A stretch of DNA of 64,000 nucleotides from Novosphingobium sp. G106 (GTDB lineage: Bacteria > Pseudomonadota > Alphaproteobacteria > Sphingomonadales > Sphingomonadaceae): contig NZ_JAHOOZ010000001.1 in NCBI RefSeq assembly GCF_019075875.1, forward strand, positions 496,001 through 560,000, written 5' to 3'. Position 1 is the stretch's first letter, and each line of letters starts with the position of its first letter. Both the position numbers and the translations under genes were made by a program. The notes under the pieces were generated by a model. That model searched no databases. It had not been told where the DNA came from and worked only from the letters and a program-made list of their open reading frames with translations. Below, piece by piece: positions 7,620-16,350 of this stretch.

Positions 7620-7725
7620 CCGTCGCCCCTGCGGAGGCAGGGGCCTGGATAAGCTCGCCTCAACACCGCCACGGCAGCGCTTAGGCGTGAGGTCGGATGG
7701 ACCCCTGCCTCCGCAGGGGCGACGG
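7620..7725. repeat. REP-like doublet (BIME-type) after the M2 peptidase gene
   Basis: Two 24-base arms (7620-7643 and 7702-7725) are exact reverse complements, separated by 58 bases. Each arm holds a small hairpin, CCCCTGC with GCAGGGG around a 4-base loop, preceded by GTCG, the kind of tetranucleotide-plus-hairpin layout known for REP sequences. A second, imperfect copy lies at 61787-61891. The intergenic stretch 7573-7818 holds nothing else I recognise. Confidence 0.85.
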
Positions 7726-7818
7726 GGGTGAGCGGACAGGGAACTCCCTCACCGCTCCGTTCATTGCGCCTAAAGGGCAAGCGAGTCAGTGTCAGAGAGA
7801 AGTCGCTGGAGCCCAACA

Positions 7819-8241
7819 ATGAAAACAATCGCTTATCTGGCCGCTGGTTGCGCCGCCATGCTCGCAATGCCGGCCTTTGCCCAAAGCACGCCCTATAGCC
7901 CTCGCTACGAAAGTCGGACCACCGGCGGCTCGCCGGACATCGAGCGGCAGATTCAAAGTCTCGACGATGCAATCTACTCGGCGGATCGGCAGCGCCGGAT
8001 TTCGCCAAGCCAGGCGGACGCCTATATTCGCGAGCTGCGCGACATCGAAACGCAGTTGCTCGATGTGCGCGAGCGGACGTTCAGCGGGCGTAGCGACGAT
8101 AGCGACCGGCAGCCCAGTCCGGCGCCGTCCTATCGCGAGCCCGACCCCTATCCCAGCCAGGACGATCAGCGCGACAGTCGCGAGCCGCCTGCGGCGCCGG
8201 CTTCGCGCGACAGTAGCGATTGGAACAGCGAGCATTCGTAA
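7819..8241 (+). CDS. small exported hypothetical protein
   Basis: This 140-residue protein has a clear signal peptide (MKTIAYLAAGCAAMLAMPAFAQ). It continues with a helical segment (SPDIERQIQSLDDAIYSADRQ onward, about 36-80) and a disordered Pro/Ser/Asp/Arg-rich tail. ATG 7819 follows a GGAG site; the ten-codon upstream extension would spoil the signal peptide. It is periplasmic by prediction. I do not recognise a family. Confidence 0.7.
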   Translation: MKTIAYLAAGCAAMLAMPAFAQSTPYSPRYESRTTGGSPDIERQIQSLDDAIYSADRQRRISPSQADAYIRELRDIETQLLDVRERTFSGRSDDSDRQPSPAPSYREPDPYPSQDDQRDSREPPAAPASRDSSDWNSEHS

Positions 8242-8247
8242 CCGGGG

Positions 8248-8805
8248 TTATGCCGGCATCACCCGCTCGAACAGGTGCTCGTAGCTTATGACGAGGCCTT
8301 CACCGTCGACGGTCAGATCTGCCTCGAAACCGCATGACAAGCCAAGGTCGACATAGCGCAGCGTCCTTGCACCGTGGCGATCGTAGCGCTGGCTCGATCG
8401 CGCGACAGTGAGCGCCGGGCCGTCGATGAAGGCGGTGTCGAGCGACAGGCTGGCACCCGGCGTTTCGGGCGTCCGGCGGATGGGGAAGGTGTTGCAGAAC
8501 GGGGTCACCGACAGGTCCGGCTCCTCGGCGCCGTCGAGGTCTGGCCGCAGGGCGCCGTCGACGCGCCAGCCGCTGCCGGCGCGCTCCAGCAGCAGCCTGC
8601 CGTGGCCGTTTTCGTTCCAGCGCTCGACCGTGACCGCCTGGGCGCGCCAGCCCGAATCGAGCTGCCAGCTATGGTCGAGGCGGAAGCCCCCGGCTTCGAG
8701 GCAGATCACCGTCGAGCGTGCCTCGATGCCGAGCGGCGAGACGAGGAGTTCGAGCCGCTCGAACCCCTCGATGTCGGTCCGACGCCAGAAATAGACGGGG
8801 TCCAT
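8248..8805 (-). CDS. putative glycolipid-binding domain protein
   Basis: This 185-residue protein begins FWRRTDIEGFERLELL, continues with WRAQAVTVERW and RLLLERAGSGWRVDG, and ends with DLSCGFEADLTVDGEGLVISYEHLFER. This pattern matches what I know of the putative glycolipid-binding family (formerly DUF1089). The structure is probably a beta-barrel-like fold; the function is unproven. It lies 16 bases after the SnoaL-like gene on the same strand, so the two likely form an operon. Confidence 0.75.
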   Translation of the reverse strand: MDPVYFWRRTDIEGFERLELLVSPLGIEARSTVICLEAGGFRLDHSWQLDSGWRAQAVTVERWNENGHGRLLLERAGSGWRVDGALRPDLDGAEEPDLSVTPFCNTFPIRRTPETPGASLSLDTAFIDGPALTVARSSQRYDRHGARTLRYVDLGLSCGFEADLTVDGEGLVISYEHLFERVMPA

Positions 8806-8821
8806 GCTGGCTATCCGGCCG

Positions 8822-9301
8822 TTAGCCGACCGGATTGTCCGCCGCCGGCCGCAGCCCGCGCAGATGACCCGTGTTGTCCTTGCCCGCGATAAGCGAAGGC
8901 TGCGGACAATTGCTTTCGATACGCAGGTAGGAGAGCGCCATGGTCTTGATGTACCAGCGGTTGTCGCGCTTCACGTAGGTTTCCAGGTAGTGGCCCCAGC
9001 CGTGGTTCTGGCTGCCGTCTTCCCAGATGTTGTAGTCCTCCAGCACCCAGACGCCGGTGGCGGTATCGGGGCCGGTCAGGTCGATTTCGGGCATGTGGCC
9101 GTGGTGGACGCTCTGCACCATTGTCAGCGAGCTGGCATAGGCGGCGAAGTCCTTGCGGCCGCGATACTGCGGACCGCCCGCGCGGCTCAGGTCGACCACG
9201 CAGTCTTCGGCGAAGACACCGGCGTAGGTCTCCCAGTCCTTCAGATCGAGCGACCGGAAGTAGCGGGCCTTCAGCTTCTTGATCTCTTCGACGTCGTCCA
9301 T
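8822..9301 (-). CDS. SnoaL-like (NTF2-fold) protein
   Basis: This is a 159-residue NTF2/SnoaL-type cone-shaped protein. It starts with EIKKLKARYFRSLDLKDWE and carries FAEDCVVDLS, HHGHMPEID and the C-terminal WYIKTMALSYLRIE strand. Members include small-molecule dehydratases, isomerases and ring-hydroxylating dioxygenase beta subunits, and substrates cannot be read from sequence. GGGAGAGC precedes the ATG. It is first in a two-gene unit with the glycolipid-binding-type protein. Confidence 0.8.
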   Translation of the reverse strand: MDDVEEIKKLKARYFRSLDLKDWETYAGVFAEDCVVDLSRAGGPQYRGRKDFAAYASSLTMVQSVHHGHMPEIDLTGPDTATGVWVLEDYNIWEDGSQNHGWGHYLETYVKRDNRWYIKTMALSYLRIESNCPQPSLIAGKDNTGHLRGLRPAADNPVG

Positions 9302-9546
9302 TGCGCTCTCCCATTTTTGTGCGTCACTGTGTCGCAGGAGCGGAGGCTATCGAACACGGGTGGGGGAAGGCAAGCGGCGTTCTTTGGCAGGAGGCGCAAT
9401 TCGGCTGGCTCAAACTCTACTCAATTTGTCGACATTTTCGCCCGGCGAGCCGATAGCCTATTGTCTATCAAATCAATTGAGTTATCGTGGCCCATATCGG
9501 GACGTTGCACGAGTCGGTCGGCCTGCACCGTCATAGGAGATTGTCG

Positions 9547-9741
9547 ATGGCCCAGGTTCATGCATTCGCATCGTCGCGTCCGAGCTTCACGGTTCCGGTG
9601 ATCCGGCGTGCGGCCGTCGCGGGTCACGGGCCAGCCCATGGGCATGCAGACGACGGTTCGAGCAGCCCGGCCACAGGTATCGTGATCGCAGCGGCGCTGG
9701 GCGCTGCAATGTGGTACGGCCTCGCCTTGCTGGTGCTCTGA
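9547..9741 (+). CDS. 64-residue protein with one C-terminal membrane helix
   Basis: The ATG follows AGGAGA. The N-terminal half is polar and His-rich (GHGPAHGHADDG), and the last 24 residues form one hydrophobic helix (GIVIAAALGAAMWYGLALLVL). It may be a tail-anchored inner-membrane protein. No family is recognised. The gap 9302-9546 holds its promoter region; a short GATAG/CTATC inverted repeat near 9450-9470 is the only structure I see there. Confidence 0.5.
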   Translation: MAQVHAFASSRPSFTVPVIRRAAVAGHGPAHGHADDGSSSPATGIVIAAALGAAMWYGLALLVL

Positions 9742-9762
9742 AGACCCAGCTTCACCGAATTT

Positions 9763-11196
9763 TTAGCGGAACGGTGGCTCGTTGAACGCGCGCAGCTTGC
9801 GGCTGTGCAGCCGGTTGCCTTCGGCGCGTAGCAGGTCGCAGGCGACGACGCCGATCTTGAGGTGCGCAGCGATCGCCTGTTCGTAGAACCGGTTTGCCTG
9901 GCCCGGCAGCTTGATCTCGCCGTGGAGCGGCTTGTCCGAGACGCAGAGCAGCGTCCCGTAGGGCACGCGGAAGCGATAGCCCTGGGCGGCGATCGTCGCG
10001 CTTTCCATGTCGATGGCGACGGCGCGCGACAGGCTGAGCCGGCGCGCCGAATGGGTGTAGCGCAGCTCCCAGTTGCGGTCGTCGGTGGTGACGACGGTGC
10101 CCGTGCGCATCCGCTTCTTGAGGTCGGCACCGCCCGTGCCGCTGACCAGCTCGGCCGCGCCGGCCAGAGCCACCTGGACTTCCGCGATGGCAGGAATGGG
10201 AATCTCGGGCGGCAGCACCGGGTCGAGCACGTGGTCGTCGCGCAAATAGGCGTGGGCGAGCACGTAGTCGCCGATCCGCTGCGTGTCGCGCAGGCCGCCG
10301 CAGTGGCCGATCATCAGCCAGGCCTCGGGCCGCAGCACGGCCAGGTGGTCGCAGATCGTCTTGGCGTTCGACGGGCCGACGCCGATGTTGACCAGGCTGA
10401 TGCCGCCACGGTTGGGCGCGATCAGGTGATAGGCGGGCATCTGGTGCCGGCGCCAGGCGGTGTCCGACAGCCGCGCGCGGGCGTTGTCGGTCGCATCCTC
10501 CAGATAGAGCCCGCCGGCGCCCGACAGAGCGGTATAGTCGGGCGTGCCGAGATGCTGGCCGGCCCAGTCGACGAATTCGTCGACGTAGCGGTGATAGTTG
10601 GTGAACAGGATGTAGCGCTGGAAATGCTCGGGCGGCGTTCCCGTGTAATGCGCGAGGCGGGCGAGGCTGAAATCGGTCCTGAGGCCGTCGAACAGGGCGA
10701 GCGGAATCGGCGCGCCGGGGGCGCTGATCTCGATCCCGTCGGCCAGTTCATCGCCGATGTGCGCGAGTTCGGTCGCCGGGAAATGCAGCGCCAGTTCCAT
10801 CGGGCTGACGCTGCCGAGCTCGGTGCTGGCATCGACCACATAGGGGAAGGGGATCTCCTGGCTCGAGCGGCCGACCTCGACGCGGATGTCGTAGTCGGCG
10901 GCTAGCAGGCCGAGCTGTTCGGCCAGATAGTCGGCGAAGAGCGCGGGGCGCGTCACCGTCGTCGCATAGGTCCCCCCGCGCGCGAGGCGGCCGAACGAGC
11001 GCGTCACGTCGGGGCGGTGCTCGCGGCCGGCGTAATGGATACGCAGTTCGGGATAGCACCAGGCATTATCGCGGCGCCGCTCGGGCGACGGCACGGTGCC
11101 GTCGGCGGCATAGGCGGCGACGTCGGCGCGCAGCACGGCGACGGCCTCGTCATAGATCTGGGTGAGTTCGGTGATTATCGCGTCGGCAGATTGCAT
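9763..11196 (-). CDS. amn: AMP nucleosidase
   Basis: AMP nucleosidase hydrolyses AMP to adenine and ribose 5-phosphate and helps control adenylate pools. The 477-residue length is close to E. coli Amn. The N-terminal regulatory half carries RIHYAGREHRPDVTRSFGRL and TNYHRYVDEFVDW. The C-terminal phosphorylase-like half shows NIGVGPSNAKTICDHLA, MIGHCGGLR and the purine-site AIDMESATIA. ATG 11196 begins the conserved region; 25 extra upstream codons look non-coding. It is cytoplasmic and probably monocistronic. Confidence 0.93.
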   Translation of the reverse strand: MQSADAIITELTQIYDEAVAVLRADVAAYAADGTVPSPERRRDNAWCYPELRIHYAGREHRPDVTRSFGRLARGGTYATTVTRPALFADYLAEQLGLLAADYDIRVEVGRSSQEIPFPYVVDASTELGSVSPMELALHFPATELAHIGDELADGIEISAPGAPIPLALFDGLRTDFSLARLAHYTGTPPEHFQRYILFTNYHRYVDEFVDWAGQHLGTPDYTALSGAGGLYLEDATDNARARLSDTAWRRHQMPAYHLIAPNRGGISLVNIGVGPSNAKTICDHLAVLRPEAWLMIGHCGGLRDTQRIGDYVLAHAYLRDDHVLDPVLPPEIPIPAIAEVQVALAGAAELVSGTGGADLKKRMRTGTVVTTDDRNWELRYTHSARRLSLSRAVAIDMESATIAAQGYRFRVPYGTLLCVSDKPLHGEIKLPGQANRFYEQAIAAHLKIGVVACDLLRAEGNRLHSRKLRAFNEPPFR

Positions 11197-11255
11197 CGCC
11201 GGAAGATAGGCCCGGACTATTGCAAAAGCAAAATGCCGACGGAGAAATGCAGGCA

Positions 11256-11294
11256 CAGAAAAGGCCGCCATCCTTGCGAATGGCGGCCTTTCTT
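11256..11294 (-). terminator. rho-independent terminator of the rpsF-rpsR-rplI operon
   Basis: Read on the reverse strand, AAAGGCCGCCAT and ATGGCGGCCTTTT form a strong stem with a short loop and a T-run. It lies about 18 bases after the rplI stop. Confidence 0.88.
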
Positions 11295-11311
11295 GTCTGA
11301 AACTGAGAAGA

Positions 11312-11905
11312 TCAGGCTTCCGGAGCGTCCTCGGCGGGCTCTTCGGCAGCGATTTCGCCCGGCTCGGCGTTCGGGTCGAAGGCTTCGATGAAGCCCGCGG
11401 TGTCCTGTTCGAACATCGCGGCCATGACGTCGACGCCCTGCGACTGAAGCTCGGCCTCGTCGGGCGAACGGGCGACGTTCACCTTGACGTTCACCGACAC
11501 TTCCGGGTGCAGCTGGACGCGCACGTCGAACACGCCGATCGTCTTGATCGGACGCTCGAGGATGACCATCGCCTTGGCGACCTTGGCGCCTTCGGCGTTC
11601 AGGCCATCGACGATGTCGCGAACCGAAACCGAACCATAGAGCTGGCCCGAGTTCGACGAAGCGCGGATGAGCACGATGCTCGTGCCTTCGACGTCCTTGC
11701 CGTGGATCTCGGCTTCACCGCGGCGCGAAGCGTTGTCGGCTTCGATGCGGGCGCGGTTGGCTTCGAACACCTTGCGGTTGGCGTCGTTGGCGCGGAGCGC
11801 CTTCTTGTTGGGCAGCAGGAAGTTACGCGCGTAACCGTCCTTGACGGTGACGACGTCACCGATGGAGCCCAGCTTCTCGATGCGTTCGAGGAGGATGATC
11901 TGCAT
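11312..11905 (-). CDS. rplI: 50S ribosomal protein L9
   Basis: L9 binds 23S rRNA and restrains ribosome slippage. The 197-residue protein begins MQIILLERIEKLGSIGDVVTV and continues VKDGYARNFLLPNKKA, the family signature, with the C-terminal lobe around VFDVRVQLHPEVSVNVKVNVAR. An acidic Glu/Ala-rich tail of about 30 residues makes it longer than E. coli L9 (about 149). It is the last gene of the S6-S18-L9 operon. Confidence 0.96.
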   Translation of the reverse strand: MQIILLERIEKLGSIGDVVTVKDGYARNFLLPNKKALRANDANRKVFEANRARIEADNASRRGEAEIHGKDVEGTSIVLIRASSNSGQLYGSVSVRDIVDGLNAEGAKVAKAMVILERPIKTIGVFDVRVQLHPEVSVNVKVNVARSPDEAELQSQGVDVMAAMFEQDTAGFIEAFDPNAEPGEIAAEEPAEDAPEA

Positions 11906-11918
11906 GGTCTTTCCTCCC

Positions 11919-12143
11919 TTACTTCACGAGGTACGGCAGAAGGCCGATCTGGCGGGCGCGCTTGATGGCCTGGCCGAGCTCACGCTGCTTCTTGGCAGAA
12001 ACGGCGGTGATGCGGCTGGGCACGATCTTGCCACGCTCGGACATGAAGCCCTGCAGCAGGCGCACGTCCTTGTAGTCGATCTTCGGTGCGTTCTTGCCCG
12101 AGAACGGGCAGGACTTGCGGCGGCGGAAAAATGCACGTGCCAT
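11919..12143 (-). CDS. rpsR: 30S ribosomal protein S18
   Basis: This is a 74-residue S18 with [31 protein letters not shown] and the C-terminal [14 protein letters not shown]18 partners S6 on the platform of the small subunit. It is separated from rpsF by three bases and from rplI by thirteen, a standard S6-S18-L9 operon. Confidence 0.97.
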   Translation of the reverse strand: MARAFFRRRKSCPFSGKNAPKIDYKDVRLLQGFMSERGKIVPSRITAVSAKKQRELGQAIKRARQIGLLPYLVK

Positions 12144-12146
12144 GGC

Positions 12147-12509
12147 TTACATCTCCTCGCGGTCGCGGCGGCGCGTACGCTCGCGGTCGGACTTGCGCAT
12201 CTGCACCGAAGGACCTTCTTCGAGCTCGTCGACGCGGACCGACATATAGCGGATCACGTCTTCGTTGATCTGGGTCTGGCGCTCGAGCTCGGCGATGACG
12301 CCGGCGGGCGCCTCGATGTTGAGCAGGACGAAGTGCGCCTTGCGGTTGCGCTTGATCTTGTAGGCGAGATTCTTGAGGCCCCAGGCTTCGGTCTTGACGA
12401 CCTTGCCCTGGTTGGCTTCGACGATCTCGGTTGCGGTGGCGGCCAGGGCATCGACTTGCGCCTGGCTCAGATCCTGGCGCGCCAGGAACACGTGCTCGTA
12501 TAGCGGCAC
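12147..12509 (-). CDS. rpsF: 30S ribosomal protein S6
   Basis: This is a 120-residue S6 beginning (V)[17 protein letters not shown], with [25 protein letters not shown] core strands and a charged Arg-rich tail. I start at the GTG (12509) because it gives the canonical [12 protein letters not shown]-terminus and AAGGA precedes it; an ATG at 12524 is the alternative. It is the first gene of the operon. The 12510-12732 gap carries the leader; a possible S6:S18 autoregulatory fold could not be shown by eye. Confidence 0.95.
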   Translation of the reverse strand: MPLYEHVFLARQDLSQAQVDALAATATEIVEANQGKVVKTEAWGLKNLAYKIKRNRKAHFVLLNIEAPAGVIAELERQTQINEDVIRYMSVRVDELEEGPSVQMRKSDRERTRRRDREEM

Positions 12510-12732
12510 GGCGGCTTCCTTCATCTGTCTAACCGATCGCTGGCTGATCCGCGGTATTGCGGGGCCCCTCCGGCTTTCTTGGTTTCCCTGCTGTTGCGGG
12601 GAAGCGGCGGCCCTTAACCGATCGGCGGGGAAAAGCAAGCCGTACGTGACTTGCCCCGTTTAGTGGGTTGTCCCGATTGACCGCTTTCCGAGATCGGCTA
12701 TGAGCCATTATGGATCATATGGAGGGTGCGGC

Positions 12733-13020
12733 ATGAAATATCTTTCAGGAGCCCTGGCTCTGGCGGTTCTGGGCGCGCCCATCGCGGCCCATGCTCAGGC
12801 GGCCTGGTTGACCCAGACCTCGAAAGTCGGCGATCTCCTTGCCAATCCCGCAACGCGCGCCGTGCTCGAGCGGCATTTCCCCGGCGTCTCGAAGGACTGG
12901 CGGATGAAGATGGTGAAGGGCAAGACCTTCCGGCAGCTGAACACGATGGCGCCGGACCGCTTGCCGGCCGCCAAGCTCGATGCGGTCGACCGCGATCTCC
13001 AAGCAATCCCGGCACGCTGA
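12733..13020 (+). CDS. small exported protein with hexosaminidase-tail-like domain
   Basis: This 95-residue protein has a signal peptide (MKYLSGALALAVLGAPIAAHAQ). The short helical domain contains VGDLLANPATRAVLERHFPGV and KTFRQLNTMAPDRLPAAKLDAVD. Similar short domains occur at the C-terminus of some secreted hydrolases, so it may be a free-standing accessory domain; that is recollection, not proof. GGAGGGTGCGGC leads into ATG 12733. A 12-bp hairpin follows the stop. Confidence 0.7.
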   Translation: MKYLSGALALAVLGAPIAAHAQAAWLTQTSKVGDLLANPATRAVLERHFPGVSKDWRMKMVKGKTFRQLNTMAPDRLPAAKLDAVDRDLQAIPAR

Positions 13021-13031
13021 TGAAAGGGGTT

Positions 13032-13062
13032 CGGCCAGCGGCTTGGTCCGAGCCGCTGGCCG
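13032..13062 (+). terminator. hairpin terminator candidate after the 95-residue exported protein
   Basis: A perfect 12-bp stem (CGGCCAGCGGCT with AGCCGCTGGCCG) encloses a 7-base loop, twelve bases after the stop. There is no T-run, so it may act as a stabilising or rho-assisted terminator. The rest of 13063-13257 shows no gene. Confidence 0.5.
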
Positions 13063-13257
13063 AGGGGAGATAGTGGACGGCTTATTCCCACGTGCCTTGG
13101 GGGCGGCGAAGCGGCCGTCCGCGCTTCGCTTGGGGGTCACGAACAGGATCGGGAGAGCTATCGTGACAGCTCGTTTATCGCACCCGGCGCCGACGATTGC
13201 GGTGCGAGTCCGCACACCGGCAATGTGAGTCTTCTCACATCCCCGGTTGCTTGAAGA

Positions 13258-13983
13258 CTAGTCGCTGGAGTTCGCTGCCCGCTGGGTCACGCCGACGTCG
13301 CCTGCGGCGGCGCGGATGATCTCGGCCAGTTCGGCGACATCGTTGACGCGCAGCTCGCGACCCTGCTGGACGACGATGCCCTGCTTCTGGAGGTATTGCA
13401 GCTCGCGCGTCACGGCTTCGCGGTGCGTGCCGATCCGCGCGGCGAGCTGGGCGTGGGTCGGCACGGAAGCGATCACTGCCGCGTTGCCGTGGACCCCGAC
13501 GTCGAGGCTCATGCGGAGCAGTTCGCAGTGGAGCCGGCTGCGCACGGCCAGCGCGTTCAGTTCGAAGATGCGTTCGTTCTGCAGGCGGATGCGGCCGACC
13601 AGCCGCCGTGCCAGCCATTCCGCATTCTCGGGCGTGCTCAGCGCCGCGCGGCGGAAGTCCGTGCTGGAAATGCAGGCGAGTACGCTGGCCGTGGTCGCGG
13701 CGACCGTGGCGGAGCGCGTCTGGTCGTCGATCGCGGCATATTCGCCGAACAGGTCGCCGGGCCCGAGATCGGCAAGGCTGATTTCTCGGCCGCTCAGCGA
13801 ATAGAGCTCCACCCGCAGCGTGCCTTCGATCACGACGAAGACGTCGGTGGTGCGGTCCTGGTGGCCGATGACGATCTGGCCGGAGCGGAGTGTCACCAGG
13901 CGGGCATGGGGTTCGAGCTGTTCCCCGAGGGTTTCGGGCAGCAGCCGGGACAGCGCCTGTAGCTGGCTGTTCGATTTGACCAT
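13258..13983 (-). CDS. Crp/Fnr family transcriptional regulator
   Basis: This is a 241-residue two-domain regulator. A cyclic-nucleotide-type beta-barrel (about 20-140) contains GQIVIGHQDRTTDVFVVIEG and DLGPGDLFGEYAAID, followed by a dimerisation helix. The C-terminal winged helix (about 160-225) has the recognition segment PTHAQLAARIGTHREAVTREL. FNR-type N-terminal cysteines are missing, so it is not an iron-sulphur oxygen sensor; the GEYAAID pocket could bind a nucleotide. ATG 13983 is preceded by GGGGAA. It is divergent from the GST gene, its only obvious possible local target. Confidence 0.88.
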   Translation of the reverse strand: MVKSNSQLQALSRLLPETLGEQLEPHARLVTLRSGQIVIGHQDRTTDVFVVIEGTLRVELYSLSGREISLADLGPGDLFGEYAAIDDQTRSATVAATTASVLACISSTDFRRAALSTPENAEWLARRLVGRIRLQNERIFELNALAVRSRLHCELLRMSLDVGVHGNAAVIASVPTHAQLAARIGTHREAVTRELQYLQKQGIVVQQGRELRVNDVAELAEIIRAAAGDVGVTQRAANSSD

Positions 13984-14110
13984 GAAGTTCCCCACGCCGA
14001 TTTCCGCCCAACCTATTCCGCCGCGCCGCGCCCGTCCAGCATGCGTCCATCGGGGGTTTCCGGACTCGCCCGGTGACGGCATAGTGCCGCGGCACGATCG
14101 GGAGAGCGCA

Positions 14111-14884
14111 ATGGACTATATCAGCGTCGCCGAGGCGCGCGGGCTCAAGGGCTTGCGGCTGGTATTGAGCGCGGGCGTGCCCGGCCCCTGGGGGATCGCC
14201 GCCAAGGCGCTGTTCAAGGTGCGCGCCGTGCCCTTCGTCGCAGTGCGGCAGGAAATCATGCAGCCCAACGAGGATCTTGTCGCCTGGACCGGGCGCCGCA
14301 ATGCGCCGGTGGCGGTCTATGACGACGAGCCCGGGCTCGACAACTGGCTCGACATCGTGATGCTGGCCGAGCGGCTCGGCAGCGGGCCCTCGCTGCTGCC
14401 GGCCGATCCGATCGACGAAGCGTTGTGCCTGGGCTTTTCCGCGCAGATCTGCGGCCACGGCGGCTATGCCTGGTCGCGCCGGCTGATGATGACGCGCGAA
14501 GGCACGGCCGCGCCGCAGCCCCCCGAACTCATGGCCAGACGCCAGGCGATGATGAGCGGCTATGGCATGCGCCCCGATGCCCCGGAGAACGCGCCGCAGC
14601 GTGCGATCAAGATCCTCCACGGCCTGGTCAAGCAGCTCTACCACCAGCGCGAGCGCGGCTCGGACTATCTGGTGGGCGATCATCTCAGCGCCTGCGACAT
14701 CCACTGGGCGGCCTTCTCGCAGATGGCGCAGCCGCTGACCTTGGAGGAATGCCCGTTCCCGGTGGGGATGCGCGAGATGTACGATCAGATGCCGCCCGAA
14801 GTGCGCGCCGCGGGCGATGCGATCCTGATCGAGCATCGAGACCGTATCTTCGCACGGCACATCGGGCTGCCCATGGAGTTCTGA
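14111..14884 (+). CDS. glutathione S-transferase family protein
   Basis: This is a 257-residue GST-like protein. The N-terminal thioredoxin-like half includes LRLVLSAGVPGPWGIAAKALF and the segment NEDLVAWTGRRNAPVAVYDDE, where the loop before the cis-proline would contact glutathione. The helical C-terminal half ends with YLVGDHLSACDIHWAAFSQM, a standard GST N-capping/Asp motif. Substrate unknown. ATG 14111 is chosen because conserved sequence begins there, shortly after GGGAGAGCGCA. Confidence 0.82.
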   Translation: MDYISVAEARGLKGLRLVLSAGVPGPWGIAAKALFKVRAVPFVAVRQEIMQPNEDLVAWTGRRNAPVAVYDDEPGLDNWLDIVMLAERLGSGPSLLPADPIDEALCLGFSAQICGHGGYAWSRRLMMTREGTAAPQPPELMARRQAMMSGYGMRPDAPENAPQRAIKILHGLVKQLYHQRERGSDYLVGDHLSACDIHWAAFSQMAQPLTLEECPFPVGMREMYDQMPPEVRAAGDAILIEHRDRIFARHIGLPMEF

Positions 14885-14960
14885 GGGCGCGCGCACTTGC
14901 GGAAGCAGGCGAGCCATTGCACACAGCCGCTTCCCGTCCCCAAAGAAAGCCCCGTTCCCG

Positions 14961-15914
14961 ATGCCATCCGGCCTGGTTGCCCTGCTCGACGATATTTCCG
15001 TGATCGCCAAGCTCGCCGCCGCCTCGCTCGACGATGTCGGTGCGGCGGCTGCCAAGGCCGGCACCAAGGCGGCGGGCGTGGTGATCGACGACGCCGCGGT
15101 GACGCCGTCCTACGTCACCGAGTTCACGCCCGAGCGCGAGATCCCGATCATCGTCAAGATCGCGCGCGGCTCGCTGATCAACAAGCTGGCGATCCTGCTG
15201 CCTTTGGCGCTGCTGCTCAGCGAGTTCCTGCCCGTCGCGATCACGCCGCTGCTGATGATCGGCGGGCTCTACCTGAGCTTCGAGGGCGCCGAGAAGGTCA
15301 TCGAGAAGCTCAGCGGCGCCAAGCACGGCGAGACGCTGGCAGACCCGATCGAGGACTTGGCCGAATTCGAGCGCCAGCGCGTCTCGGGCGCGATCCGCAC
15401 CGATTTCATCCTCTCGGCCGAGATCATGGCCATCGCGCTGAACGAGGTGGCCGACACGCCGCTGCTTGAGCGTGCGATCGTGCTCGCCGTGGTCGGCATT
15501 GCGATCACCGTCGCCGTCTATGGCGCGGTCGCCTTCATCGTGAAGATGGACGACATCGGCCTCGCGCTAACGAAGCGCTCGAGCAGGCTCGCCAAGCAGG
15601 TCGGCCGCTTCCTGCTCTGGTCGATGCCCAAGCTGATGTCGCTGCTGGCGTCGGTCGGGACGCTGGCGATGCTCTGGGTCGGCGGCCAGATCATCGTCCA
15701 CGGCCTCCACGTGCTGGGCCTCCACGGGCCGTCGGATATCATTCACGGTGTCGAACATGTGGTTGCTGGTGCCACGGGGCCGCTCGGTGGCCTGCTCGGC
15801 TGGCTGACCAATGCCGCGCTCTCGGCCGTGGTCGGCGTGGTCCTGGGCAGCGTGGTCGCGGTGATCGTCCACATGCTGCAGAAGGCGGGCGTGCTGAAGT
15901 CGGTCAGCGCCTGA
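14961..15914 (+). CDS. DUF808 family inner-membrane protein
   Basis: This 317-residue protein opens with SGLVALLDDISVIAKLAAASLDD and contains KAAGVVIDDAAVTPSYV and FEGAEKVIEKL, the hallmark segments of DUF808 (YedI type). At least four hydrophobic segments lie between residues 75 and 315. The molecular function of the family is unknown. It sits among unrelated genes and may be monocistronic. Confidence 0.88.
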   Translation: MPSGLVALLDDISVIAKLAAASLDDVGAAAAKAGTKAAGVVIDDAAVTPSYVTEFTPEREIPIIVKIARGSLINKLAILLPLALLLSEFLPVAITPLLMIGGLYLSFEGAEKVIEKLSGAKHGETLADPIEDLAEFERQRVSGAIRTDFILSAEIMAIALNEVADTPLLERAIVLAVVGIAITVAVYGAVAFIVKMDDIGLALTKRSSRLAKQVGRFLLWSMPKLMSLLASVGTLAMLWVGGQIIVHGLHVLGLHGPSDIIHGVEHVVAGATGPLGGLLGWLTNAALSAVVGVVLGSVVAVIVHMLQKAGVLKSVSA

Positions 15915-15990
15915 CGCGAAACGCGTTGCGATTCGTCGCAAGGACAAGCAATCTCCGCGCGCGGGTCGAGATGCTTGCGGGGGTGCTTCT

Positions 15991-16323
15991 ATGGGTACGA
16001 ATCTTCTCTATCGCTTCGGCGGGCTGCTCTGTCTCGCCATAGCGGCCGGTTTCGGCTGGTTCTTCATCTGGCAACCGCTGCAGGAGGCCCAGGCCCACGC
16101 GCCTGAAGTCGACTACAGCATCAAGGCTTTCGTCCTCGTGCCCTTCGCCGCGGTGTTCGGTGTGTTCTTCCTGCTCTTCGGCGACAGCGTCGAGTACCGC
16201 AACGTCGAGAAGCAGACGCCTACCGCCGCCGGTTGGGTGCTGTTCCTGATCGCCGCGGTGGCGAGCGGCCTCAGCTTCTGGTGGTTCGACAGCCAGTTCT
16301 CGGCGCTGGGCTATCACTACTAG
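15991..16323 (+). CDS. three-helix membrane protein, unknown function
   Basis: This 110-residue protein has three hydrophobic segments: about 8-29 (FGGLLCLAIAAGFGWFFIW), 46-64 (AFVLVPFAAVFGVFFLLFG) and 80-98 (GWVLFLIAAVASGLSFWWF). GGGGGTG precedes the ATG. It is followed 27 bases later by the SDR gene on the same strand, so the two may be co-transcribed. No family is recognised. Confidence 0.7.
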   Translation: MGTNLLYRFGGLLCLAIAAGFGWFFIWQPLQEAQAHAPEVDYSIKAFVLVPFAAVFGVFFLLFGDSVEYRNVEKQTPTAAGWVLFLIAAVASGLSFWWFDSQFSALGYHY

Positions 16324-16350
16324 CGTTCCAAAAAAAAACGGGAGCAGGAC

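Noticed and set aside
7574..8008. Reverse frame containing VAPAEAGVH-like segments
   Set aside because: This peptide is the translation of the REP arm and the frame has no ribosome site; it is a repeat artefact.
12510..12732. Possible S6:S18 autoregulatory RNA leader upstream of rpsF
   Set aside because: Several short hairpins can be drawn by eye, but I could not confirm the conserved loop expected for that element.
13235..15067. 610-codon reverse frame over Crp/Fnr and GST genes
   Set aside because: Only the Crp/Fnr frame (13258-13983) has domain motifs; the rest is antisense shadow.
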